A DNA stretch of 7,376 nucleotides from Sporichthyaceae bacterium (GTDB lineage: Bacteria > Actinomycetota > Actinomycetes > JACCUZ01), in contig JACCUZ010000396.1 in the NCBI GenBank assembly GCA_013698395.1, positions 1 through 7,376 on the forward strand, read 5' to 3'. The notes below the pieces were generated by a model, which saw only the letters and a list, made by a program, of their open reading frames with translations, was not told where the DNA came from and searched no databases. The position numbers and the translations under genes are program-made. Below are positions 1 to 6,843 of this stretch, piece by piece (position 1 is the stretch's first letter; each line of letters begins with the position of its first letter).

Positions 1-1569
1 GTCGAGCTTCTCCTCGCCCATGCCGGCCCGCTCCACGTTGCCGAGCCCCTCGGGCCAGCCGTCCCCGTCGTCGTCGAGCTGCTCGACGACGAAGTGCATG
101 TTGCGGACGGTGAAGTCGTAGAGGTCATCCCTGAAGCCGTCATCCCCGGTCCACCGCCAGATGAGCGCGACGGCGCTGGGGAACTTCGAGGTCTCGTCGG
201 TGTTGCCGGCAGAGTCGAGCGTGCCGTAGTAGATCGAGCCCTCCGGCATCACCTCGTGGACCACCTTGCCGCTGTCACCGTTCACGATCACGCTGACGTC
301 GCGAAGCGCGCGCAGGTGGGCCTTGATGTCGGCGAACTGTCCCATCGCCACGCTCGCGAACGCGGTGTACTCGCCGTCGGTGCCGAACAGCCACGGGTAG
401 TCGGGCCAACCGGCGCCCAGCCAGCGTGCCTTGGCCAGCGTGCCCGTCGGGGCGGGGTACTCGCGGCCTTCCTTCACCGGCCGCAGCTGCAGGTCGTGCG
501 CCTCCTGGACGGAGTCGGCGAGGTTCTGCTTGCTCCACTCGATGCTCTTGTCCAGCAGCGGGTCTCCGGGCAAGTCGACCTGGGTGTTGGTGGCAATCTG
601 CAGACGGGACTCGACCTTCTGTGCCAGGGCGGCCGCCGGGTCGGCCAGCGCCTTCGCGAGCTCACGCCGGGCTGCCGGGACACCCTTGTCCGAGCCCGCC
701 ACGGCGAACCACAAGGTGGTCGGCTGGTTGCGGACGAGCTTGACCTGCCAGCGCAGCTGACCGCCGGTGCCTTTGCCGAAGGCACCGTCGTCGCAGGTCT
801 CCGGCGCCGGGCCGTCGGCGGGGCAGACCACGGCCGGGTCCTGCGGACCCCGGTGGTCCGGACCGAGCTGGTGGGACCTCGGCTGGCTGCTGCCCGCCAC
901 GAGAGCAGCCCAGTCGTGGAACGACGCGTTGTCTACGGGCGGTGTGCCGGTCTCGCGGAACAGCAAGGCGCCCTGGTCGTAGGCGCCGGTGTCCTGAAGG
1001 TTGAACGTGCCGGCGTCCGGCTCGGTCCAGCCCCATGGGTAGGCGGCCATCAGCTCCGAGTGGGCGTCCAGGGCCACCGGCACGGTCCGTGGCTGCGGGG
1101 AGGTGAGAGTGAGGCCGATCAGGGTGGCTCGGGTGCCGTCGGGCACGAAGTCGGTGCGCGTCACCGCTACCTGGTTCACCGGCGCGAAGGAGGTGCGCGT
1201 GTAGCCCCAGCCGACGGTTGTGCTGGTGGCACGCGCGCCGTCGGGGTCACCCAGCCACTTGCCGGCGAGCCTGAACCACACGCCGTCGACAAGCTTGATG
1301 GGAGGCGTCCAGATGCCACCCATCTCGCCACGGATGTGCCAGCCGGCGGCCGGGTAGAGCGTGTCGGCCGTGCTCATGGCGTAGGCCCGGTCCCCCACGA
1401 CAAGTGACCGCCGGTCGGCGAGCCTCGAGGTCTCGGTCAGCTCCGGGGAGGTCGCCAGCGGCGCTGCGAGGGAGGCACCGGACCGGCCGCTGGCTGGAGC
1501 GCCGATGGCCGGGACGAGCAGGGCGCCGGCTAGGCCAGCCACAGCAAGCAGTCGGGTGGTTCCAGCCAT
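1..1569 (-). CDS. Secreted glycoside hydrolase, glycogen-debranching-enzyme-like (3' end beyond window)
   Basis: The frame is open from an ATG at 1569 to the window edge, giving 523 residues with no stop. Residues 1-26 look like a Sec signal peptide: one Arg, a hydrophobic run (LLAVAGLAGALLVPAIG) and an AxA-type cleavage site near GAPA-S, so the enzyme is probably exported. Residues about 60-330 resemble the beta-rich N-terminal part of such enzymes, with Cys249 and Cys259 as a possible disulfide pair. From about 335 the (alpha/alpha)6 barrel begins, with PWLFGTDGEY (392-401, Asp398 a candidate active-site acid), HEVMPEGSIYYG (438-449), NTDETSKFPSAVALIWRWTGD and WPEGLGNVE (505-513). These match the six-hairpin amylo-alpha-1,6-glucosidase/GDE_C relatives. 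The expected role is cleavage of an extracellular alpha-glucan or oligosaccharide; the exact substrate is not readable. The start is supported by GAGGAGG at 1575-1581, five bases before the ATG. The barrel's C-terminal part is missing here. Confidence 0.8.
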   Translation of the reverse strand, partial: MAGTTRLLAVAGLAGALLVPAIGAPASGRSGASLAAPLATSPELTETSRLADRRSLVVGDRAYAMSTADTLYPAAGWHIRGEMGGIWTPPIKLVDGVWFRLAGKWLGDPDGARATSTTVGWGYTRTSFAPVNQVAVTRTDFVPDGTRATLIGLTLTSPQPRTVPVALDAHSELMAAYPWGWTEPDAGTFNLQDTGAYDQGALLFRETGTPPVDNASFHDWAALVAGSSQPRSHQLGPDHRGPQDPAVVCPADGPAPETCDDGAFGKGTGGQLRWQVKLVRNQPTTLWFAVAGSDKGVPAARRELAKALADPAAALAQKVESRLQIATNTQVDLPGDPLLDKSIEWSKQNLADSVQEAHDLQLRPVKEGREYPAPTGTLAKARWLGAGWPDYPWLFGTDGEYTAFASVAMGQFADIKAHLRALRDVSVIVNGDSGKVVHEVMPEGSIYYGTLDSAGNTDETSKFPSAVALIWRWTGDDGFRDDLYDFTVRNMHFVVEQLDDDGDGWPEGLGNVERAGMGEEKLD

Positions 1570-1590
1570 GACGGCCTCCTCGAGGCGGTT

Positions 1591-1606
1591 TGTGACCTAC
1601 GTCACA
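1591..1606. promoter_or_regulatory. CRP/GlxR-type cAMP-receptor operator
   Basis: The bases TGTGACCTACGTCACA form a perfect 6-bp inverted repeat and fit the TGTGA-N6-TCACA consensus of CRP-family regulators, including GlxR of corynebacteria and the mycobacterial CRP. The site ends 21 bases upstream of the glycosidase ATG, just before its ribosome site. A weak promoter guess on the minus strand is TTGCCC (1638-1633), an 18-base spacer and TTAGGT (1614-1609). This would put the start of transcription inside the operator, a position that usually means repression. The operator match is direct; the promoter and the direction of control are inference. Confidence 0.6.
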
Positions 1607-1708
1607 TCACCTAACCCGACGGATAGGGGTCCGGGCAAGGGGCACGGCGCGGGAAACGGCCACGACACGGCGCCCAGGCACCTGCCCTGAGCCGATGCGA
1701 CGACGTCC

Positions 1709-2677
1709 TTAGAAGCCGGCTACGCGGTGGGGCAAGTAGGGCTCCTCGAGTCGCCGCACCTCGTCCTCGCTGAGCACCAGCTCCAGCGCGTCGACGGCGT
1801 CGTCGAGGTGCTCCGGCTTCGTCGCCCCAACGATCGGCGCGGTCACCCCTGGGCGGCTCGCCACCCATGCCATGGCCACCTGGGCTCTGTGGACACCACG
1901 CTCCTGAGCGATCTCGGCCACCCGGTTCACGACCTCCCGGTCGCCTTCGCTGTACAGGTCACGTGCGAAGGCGTCCCCCTCGCTGCGGTTGCTGCGCTCG
2001 TCCCAGTCACGGGTCAGCCGACCCCGGGCCAGAGGGCTCCACGGGATGACGCCGAGACCTTGGTCCCGGCACAGCGGGATCATCTCGCGCTCCTCTTCGC
2101 GGTACAGCAGGTTGTAGTGGTTCTGCATGCTCACGAACCGGGTCCAGCCGTGCAGGTCGGCGAGGTAGAGGGCCTGCGCGAACTGCCACGCCGCCATGGA
2201 GGACGCCCCCAGGTAGCGGGCCTTGCCCGCCTTGACCACGTCGTGCAGTGCCTCCAGGGTTTCCTCGATCGGCACGCCCGGGTCCCACCGGTGGATCTGG
2301 TACAGGTCGACGTAGTCGGTGCCCAGCCGGGTCAGGCTCGCGTGGATCTCGGCCAGAATGGCCTTGCGCGACAGTCCCGCGCCGTTGGGCCCGGACCGCA
2401 TCCGGCCGTGCACCTTGGTCGCCAGCACGACGTCCTCGCGGCGGGCGAACTGTTTGAGCCAGCCGCCGACGATCTCCTCGCTCGACCCGTCCGAATACAC
2501 GTTGGCGGTGTCCCAGAACGTGATGCCCAGGTCGAGCGCCTTGCGCAGAAACGAACGGCTCGCGGCATCGTCCAGAGTCCACGCGTGGTGGCCTCGCTGC
2601 GGGTCACCAAAGCTCATGCAACCCAGGCAGACCCGGGAGACCTCTAGCCCGCTCGTGCCCAGGCGCACGTACTCCAT
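1709..2677 (-). CDS. Aldo/keto reductase (NADPH-dependent oxidoreductase)
   Basis: This complete 322-residue cytoplasmic TIM-barrel enzyme has the usual family length. The catalytic tetrad is visible: Asp56 (FWDTANVY), Tyr61 (VYSDG), Lys88 (LATKV) and His129 (YQIHRWD). The cofactor region is also present, with SMQNHYNLLYREEE (183-196), WSPLARGRL (213-221) and PIVGATKPEHL (281-291), the last contacting the NADP(H) phosphate. The family reduces aldehydes and ketones or oxidises the matching alcohols. The sequence type is close to the common actinobacterial YajO-like/AKR11-12 group, whose natural substrates are mostly unknown. The ATG at 2677 is preceded by GGAG at 2684-2687 with a six-base spacer. 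The stop is TAA. It lies 139 bases upstream of the glycosidase on the same strand, but that gene has its own operator, so they are probably not strictly co-regulated. No confident promoter was found upstream. Confidence 0.93.
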   Translation of the reverse strand: MEYVRLGTSGLEVSRVCLGCMSFGDPQRGHHAWTLDDAASRSFLRKALDLGITFWDTANVYSDGSSEEIVGGWLKQFARREDVVLATKVHGRMRSGPNGAGLSRKAILAEIHASLTRLGTDYVDLYQIHRWDPGVPIEETLEALHDVVKAGKARYLGASSMAAWQFAQALYLADLHGWTRFVSMQNHYNLLYREEEREMIPLCRDQGLGVIPWSPLARGRLTRDWDERSNRSEGDAFARDLYSEGDREVVNRVAEIAQERGVHRAQVAMAWVASRPGVTAPIVGATKPEHLDDAVDALELVLSEDEVRRLEEPYLPHRVAGF

Positions 2678-2778
2678 CTACCGCTCCGATCGTCGATTGC
2701 AGCCATTGGCGACCCAGGCTATGCACCTTTCGACATCGGCAGATCACGGACAGCCGGGCTCTGCCTACAACAGCGCGA

Positions 2779-3955
2779 ATCACCCGATTCCACCCCGGCA
2801 CCTACGTGGCCGACTCAGCCATCAACGTCGGGAAGGGACCGGCGGGGATCGCGGTGAGTGACGACGCGGCGTGGGTGGCGAACAGCCTGGACGGGTCGCT
2901 GTCTCGCATCGACGTCGAGGACCTCAGCGTCACCTCACGGACCCTGGTCAAGGGCGGCGGGGCGTACGGGGTCGCCGCCGGCGACGGCAACGTGTGGGTC
3001 AGCAACCAGCACGCCGGGACCCTGATGCGGGTCACGGCCCGGACGTTCCAGCGGGACGCGACGGTGCGGCTGCGCGGTGCCCCGCTCGGGCTGGCGTTCG
3101 TCGGCGACGACCTGTGGTTCACCAGCGCCGCCGGCGGCAGTGCCCTGCACCGCGGCGGCGTCGTCACCATGGTCGGTCCCAGGCTCAGGCCGCAGTGGAT
3201 GGGCGATCCGCCCCTGTTCGACCCGACCGTCCTGTGGGGACGAGCAGTCCTGGCGGCTGACGTCGCTGACCAACGACGGACTCGTCGGCTTCCGCCGCGG
3301 GGGCGGGGTCCATGGGACGAGGCCGGTCCCGGACCTGGCCACCGCACTGCCGACTCCTACCGACGGCGGGCTCACCTACGCGTTCCATCTGCGGAAAGGG
3401 GTGCGCTACTCGACCGGCGAGCCGGTGCTGGCCGGTGACGTCCGGCGCGGCATCGAACGGGCGGTCGTGCATCCCGACCAGGTCCCCACCTACTACGCGA
3501 CGGCGATCGTCGGTGCGCAAGCCTGCTGGAACGCCGCGAAGAAGGCCGAGGCCGCGAAGCAACGGCGGCCGGACTGCGACCTCAGTGAGGGCATCACCAC
3601 GGACGACCGGACCGGCGCGGTGACCTTCCACTTGACGAAACCCACACCGGAGTTCATGTACCAGCTGGCGTTGCCGTATGCCTCCGCGGTACCGCAAGGC
3701 ACACCGTTGGACCCGGCACCGGGAGCGTTCCCACCGGCCACCGGCCCCTACATGATCCGCTCCTACACCCCGAAGCAGGACGCCACCGGCGGTCGCCCGG
3801 CCCGCCACGGCAAACTCGAACTGGTGCGCAACCCGCACTTCCAGGTGTGGTCACCCGCGGCGCAGCCCGACGGCAACCCCGACAGGATCGTCCTGGAGAC
3901 GGGCTATACCCAGAAGCAGGCCGTGGCGCGGGTGTCAGCCACGGTCAGTGCCTAG
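2779..3955 (+). pseudogene. Remnant of beta-propeller/ABC-transporter solute-binding (SBP family 5) fusion protein
   Basis: Homology-like sequence starts without a start codon near 2779 (ITRFHPGTYVADSAINVG). It runs through propeller blades of the YVTN/NHL type (GPAGIAVSDDAAWVANSLDG, AYGVAAGDGNVWVSNQHAG, PLGLAFVGDDLWFTS), then HRGG and the start of a family 5 substrate-binding domain. The frame changes at GGGG 3236-3239: removing one G joins FDPTVLW to DEQSWRLTSLTNDGLVGF. The second frame then reads typical SBP_bac_5 sequence (LVPDLATALPTPTDGG-like, YAFHLRKGVRYSTGEP, TGPYMIRSYTP, ELVRNPHFQVWSP) and stops at 3955 after only about 240 residues, about half the usual domain. In Actinobacteria this fusion often carries an N-terminal SARP/BTAD DNA-binding region, which is absent here. 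The gene is thus truncated at both ends and frameshifted. The GTG at 2806 lies inside the first blade and is probably not an original start. Confidence 0.8.
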
Positions 3956-4069
3956 GCTGAGGCCGGCCAGCCCGTTCTCCCGGGCGAGCGCCCAAGCGGT
4001 TTCGAGGATCCGCTCCCGGGCCGCTGCACGTCGATCCGCGCGCCAGTCAACGGTAGAACTACCTAACAC
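3935..4069 (-). pseudogene. TetR/AcrR-family regulator, N-terminal fragment
   Basis: A 44-codon frame starts at GTG 4069 (MLGSSTVDWRADRRAAARER...) and contains ILETAWALARENGLAGLSL. This is the first helix and lead-in of the TetR DNA-binding domain, which normally continues with a D-L-A-x-x-x-G-M helix-turn-helix. Here the match ends at about 3953 and the frame stops eight bases beyond the SBP remnant's stop region (TGA at 3935-3937). A TetR protein is normally about 190-210 residues, so roughly four fifths is gone, including the recognition helix, and it cannot be functional. It converges on the SBP remnant, and both lose their 3' parts at the same place. Confidence 0.68.
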
Positions 4070-4075
4070 CGTTCG

Positions 4076-4104
4076 AACATGGCAAGCATGTACGGAACTG
4101 TCAA
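4076..4104 (-). promoter_or_regulatory. Candidate promoter of the TetR fragment, possibly leaderless
   Basis: On the minus strand a perfect TTGACA (4104-4099) is followed after 17 bases by CATGTT (4081-4076), a weak -10 element. Transcription would begin about seven bases further on, at or next to the GTG at 4069. No ribosome site precedes that GTG, which agrees with a leaderless message, common in Actinobacteria. The palindrome GTTCGAAC (4071-4078) and the inverted repeat GGTAG-AA-CTACC (4052-4063) flank this point and could be remains of an autoregulatory operator. Confidence 0.35.
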
Positions 4105-4168
4105 GGGCTTTAGCCCGAGTAGCTCGCGGCGGTCCTCGCGAACGGCTTGCACCCGGGGCGCGGCGGAC

Positions 4169-4781
4169 TCACCCAGCTATGGCGGAGCGCCTTCCCTTCC
4201 ACACCGTGTACCCGGCCCACGCCAAGCCCAGCGCAAACAGGGGGACGCCGATAAAGAAGCCCCATTCCGTGGTCGAAGAGTCGTCCTCGAAGAACGCGCC
4301 GGTGGCCATGTCAATCCCGATCGCCGCCACCAACCCAACGAGCATGAGCACGCCCGACGCTGGGGGCAAGACCCTTGCCTTGATGATCCCGATCGCGAAG
4401 AGGATGACCCCGATCGCAAAGGCGGCAAACCCGACCATCCATGCCGCATCAACCACGCCGGGCCCCTCCTCGGGCGGGTCGCCGACCGCCTCCCACGCGA
4501 GGAAGATCACTCCGAGCAGGGCCATGACCCCCCCGCCGTAGCGGATCAGCAACGCCCCCCACTTGCCCATCGGGCCGTCGGTCGGCGCCTGGTAGGCATG
4601 GACGCCGGGCATCCCGTAGACCATGCCCACGAAGCCGACCAGCATCGCGACCCATAACCAGTCGACTGCCGCACTGCCCAAGGACCCAATAAAAGATGGC
4701 GATGCCGGCTATCAGGACCGCCAACCCTGCCTGCTTGTCCCGCGCTCGCGTTGTGCCAGTCTCTGTCACGGTCGCGTCCAT
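4169..4781 (-). pseudogene. Six-helix membrane protein of unknown function, split by a frameshift
   Basis: The ATG at 4781 has an excellent ribosome site (AGGGAGGG, 4788-4795, six-base spacer). It opens a frame reading MDATVTETGTTRARDKQAG and a first helix ending IAIFYWVLG. That frame then turns into Arg/Gly-rich noise, while the +1 frame continues from 4681 with SAAVDWLWVAMLVGFVGMVYGM and four further hydrophobic helices to TGA at 4169. Dropping one G from the GGG at 4679-4677 joins the two into about 203 residues with six membrane segments: near AGLAVLIAG, WLWVAMLVG, VMALLGVIF, FAAFAIGVI, GVLMLVGLV and FFIGVPLFA. A conserved-looking loop GVHAYQAPTDGPMGKWG lies after helix 2. The family is not recognised. 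The intact helices argue that the break is recent or a base-call error. The start overlaps the end of the upstream hydrolase by 16 bases, suggesting translational coupling. Confidence 0.7.
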
Positions 4782-5662
4782 GATGGTCCCTCCCTAGCCC
4801 TGACTTCCCCGGTGATCAAGATAGGCGCCGGACCACCCTCAGTCCATGGCCTGCTCGCATGGTCGGTGATTGTCACCACGGCGTCGATCAACTGCTTCCC
4901 TACAAGCAGGGCGTGATCATTGTGGTCCGCTCCCGCAACCTCTACGACGTCGTGAAGCGTCGGCGCTGCCTTGGCGACCGCCCGGCTTTGCTCCGCAGGT
5001 ACGACGGAGTCCTCACTGCCGTACACCACGGTGACCGGCGCCGACACGGCCGCGAGCTGCTCGGCCAGCGGGTACCTGTCCCTGAGCAGAGCCCTTACGG
5101 GAAGGAAGGGGTAGTGAGAGTGACCAACGGAGGCGAGGTCCACGAAGGGGGAGCGCAGCACCAACCCGGCCGGCGGGCGCTCGGTTGCCAGCTCGGTGAC
5201 CACCGCGGCACCGAGACTCTCTCCGAAGTAGACGAGCCGTTCCGGCCCGATGCCGACCTCTTCAACCAGGAACCGATACGCCGCACGGGCGTCTCGTGCC
5301 AACCCCTGCTCGCTGGGACTGCCTGGGTTTTCCCCGTACCCGCGGTAGTCGAACAGCAGGACTGTCAGCCCCCGCGCTGACAGCGCCTCGGCCAGCGGTG
5401 CACGGGCGGAGCGGTCGCCGGCGTTTCCATTGGCCACCAGCACCCCCATGCCCCGATCGGCATGTTCGGCCGGCAGGTACCACGCATTCAGGCTCAGCCC
5501 GTCATCTGTCTCGAGCACCACCTCCCGCGCACCGGGCAGCACTGTGGCTGCTGGCGGCACCGCGCCCTGGGTAGGGAAGTAGACCAGTTGGCGCTGGAAT
5601 GCCCAGAGCAACGCCAAGATCACCACAATCACCGTCACCGCAACGCCAACGACCCGAAACAC
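4766..5662 (-). CDS. Membrane-anchored alpha/beta hydrolase (BEM46/ABHD13-like)
   Basis: This intact protein of 298 residues begins with GTG at 5662, supported by AAGGAGG at 5667-5673. Residues 4-20 are one hydrophobic helix, a membrane anchor or uncleaved signal, followed by FQRQLVYFPTQG, a typical lead-in for this group. The alpha/beta hydrolase core has GVLVANGNAGDRS (oxyanion-hole loop), FDYRGYGENPGSPSEQG, the nucleophile elbow FGESLGAA (Ser149), the acid in YGSEDSVVP (Asp218) and the base in GADHNDH (His247). It is probably an esterase, thioesterase or lipase-like enzyme facing the outside of the membrane; the substrate is unknown. The fold would normally end near LIDAVVTITDH (residue 268), and the last 30 residues are a Pro/Gly-rich tail produced by reading into the next gene's leader. 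It shares a 16-base overlap with the six-helix protein gene. It is divergent from the broken nuclease-ATL gene, with only 59 bases between their starts. Confidence 0.9.
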   Translation of the reverse strand: MFRVVGVAVTVIVVILALLWAFQRQLVYFPTQGAVPPAATVLPGAREVVLETDDGLSLNAWYLPAEHADRGMGVLVANGNAGDRSARAPLAEALSARGLTVLLFDYRGYGENPGSPSEQGLARDARAAYRFLVEEVGIGPERLVYFGESLGAAVVTELATERPPAGLVLRSPFVDLASVGHSHYPFLPVRALLRDRYPLAEQLAAVSAPVTVVYGSEDSVVPAEQSRAVAKAAPTLHDVVEVAGADHNDHALLVGKQLIDAVVTITDHASRPWTEGGPAPILITGEVRAREGPSWTRP

Positions 5663-5721
5663 CGCGCCTCCTTCCCACGTGCCACGAGCCCTTGGCGCGT
5701 CCAGTACATCAGTTCGGACTT
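5663..5721. promoter_or_regulatory. Divergent intergenic region
   Basis: These 59 bases separate the hydrolase GTG (minus strand) from the likely start of the nuclease-ATL remnant (plus strand, GTG at 5722 or 5725). They contain the hydrolase ribosome site. No ribosome site is evident in front of 5722/5725, and no clear -35/-10 pair could be assigned on either strand. The two promoters must lie here or inside the opposite gene's 5' end. Confidence 0.4.
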
Positions 5722-6641
5722 GTGGTGGCGGTCCAGTCGGCCATCTTCAAGCACGAGGCTCACGAGTTCACCCCCGCTCGCTGAGCAGCTTCACCTGCTC
5801 GGTGGCGCGCTGCATCTGGGCGACCTGACCTTAGCGGGGACCGAGCAGCGTGTTGGTGACTTCGCAAATCGACATCCTTGCGGAGACTCTGACAGGCGAA
5901 CGTTTGATCATCGAGAATCAGCTCGAGATGAGCGATCACGGCCATCTGGGGCAGATCAGCACTTACGCCGCTGGTGTGGGCGCTTCGATCATCGTGTGGG
6001 TCCTGCCGCAGCTCCGTGAGGAGCATCGCGCCGCCTTGGACTGGCTGAACGAGAACACCATCGACTCATTGCGGTTCTTCGGTGTGGAGGTGTCCCTGGT
6101 TCAGATCGGCAACTCACCGGCCGCGCCGATGTTCGCGGTGGAGGCCCGTCCCAACGGCTGGCAGAAGCGGGTCCGGAGTCGCAGCAGTGGGGGCGGTGCC
6201 GCAATGGGGGGCACCTCTACTGGCGGTTGGCAGTGGTTGTGTGACGCGCTCGCTGCAGTTCCTTCTGGGCGATGGACGAGTTACTCCGACTTGGCCGAAC
6301 TCGGCGGGACGACGTCAGCTTGGGTCGGTCGGCATGTCTACGGCAAGTAGGAACTACCGGGCCTTCATCGCATGCTCGATCCAGCAGGACGACCCTGGTC
6401 CTACTTCCGCTGGGAGGATCCGGCCGACACCCGGGACATCGTCGAGGTGCTTCGCAGCGAGGGGACAATATTGCCCGGGGCAACCCAGGCGTCCCCCACC
6501 GTGCGTCTGACCGCCGATGATCTGCGCGCGCTCCCTGCCCACGGTCCTGAGAGGTCGATCGATGAGGCATACGAGGTTCTCGGTAGTGCCGAGCCAGGCG
6601 CTTCGGTGGAGCCACCTTCGGCGAGCACGAACGTGCTCTAG
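5722..6641 (+). pseudogene. Broken nuclease-like (ENQ motif) protein fused to an ATL-type DNA-binding domain
   Basis: One gene can be followed through all three frames. Frame one gives SAIFKHEAHEFTP. Near 5771-5775 it shifts to LAEQLHLLGGALHLGDLTLAGTEQRVGDF, and at AAA 5866-5868 to IDILAETLTGERLIIENQLE. That third frame then runs on as SDHGHLGQISTYAAG, EEHRAALDWLNENT and FFGVEVSLVQIGNSPAAP. This matches the N-terminal nuclease-like region of proteins annotated with DUF4268; Asp at 5871, Glu at 5913 and Gln at 5919 fit a D...E-x-Q variant of the PD-(D/E)xK fold. After a Gly/Ser linker, bases about 6228-6480 encode an alkyltransferase-like (ATL) domain: DALAAVPSGRWTSYSDLAEL, ELPGLHRMLDPAGRP, YFRWEDP, EVLRSEG. 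The usual PCHR cysteine is absent, as in true ATL proteins. An in-frame TAG at 6348-6350 interrupts the ATL domain, and the frame ends with TAG at 6639. The role is inferred: a DNA-modification-sensing nuclease. Confidence 0.78.
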
Positions 6642-6668
6642 GTCCACCCGCTACGGGGCTGCACTCGT

Positions 6669-6698
6669 CGCTGCGGTCTGATCGCCCGAGACGCAGCG
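6669..6698. terminator. Stem-loop, candidate bidirectional terminator
   Basis: CGCTGCGGTCT (6669-6679) pairs with AGACGCAGCG (6689-6698) with one bulged G, leaving a nine-base loop. It begins 27 bases after the last stop of the plus-strand nuclease-ATL remnant. It also lies downstream of the minus-strand CoiA-like remnant, so it could end transcription from both sides. There is no T-tract, which is common for terminators in high-GC Actinobacteria. Confidence 0.45.
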
Positions 6699-6750
6699 GC
6701 ATCGGATAGCGGATCCCATGCTCAGCTCTTGACCTGCGCTGCTGCTATGG

Positions 6751-6769
6751 CGTCTAACATCCGTCTAAC
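6751..6769 (+). repeat. Tandem direct repeat CGTCTAAC x2 with 11-base period
   Basis: CGTCTAAC occurs at 6751-6758 and again at 6762-6769, exactly one helical turn apart. A TTGACC (6729-6734) lies upstream, and TCTAAC or TAACAT could serve as a -10, though at 18 or 20 bases rather than the ideal 17. It may be a small operator or promoter. Only the repeat itself is certain. Confidence 0.4.
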
Positions 6770-6843
6770 GCGCATGGGGCTGCCGGTCATGCGTCGGACG
6801 GACACGACAACAAGGGAACGCATTTGTGGATACCCCTGCCTGA

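Noticed and set aside
94..1407. 437-codon open frame on the plus strand
   Set aside because: It is the antisense of the glycosidase gene. Its translation has no recognisable motif and biased composition, while the minus strand shows a signal peptide, a ribosome site and family motifs.
1727..2647. 306-codon open frame on the plus strand
   Set aside because: It is the exact antisense of the aldo/keto reductase, whose catalytic tetrad is complete.
4105..4116. GGGCTTTAGCCC as a terminator of the six-helix protein gene
   Set aside because: The stem is only four to five base pairs with a tiny loop and no T-tract, and it overlaps the region of the TetR -35 element.
4169..4681. Stand-alone 170-residue membrane protein starting at TTG 4681
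   Set aside because: It lacks a ribosome site, and the first helix with a strong ribosome site lies in the neighbouring frame, so a frameshifted longer gene fits better.
5771..5868. Programmed ribosomal frameshifting in the nuclease-ATL gene
   Set aside because: There is no slippery heptamer or downstream structure at either site, and an additional nonsense codon follows, so decay or base-call error is simpler.
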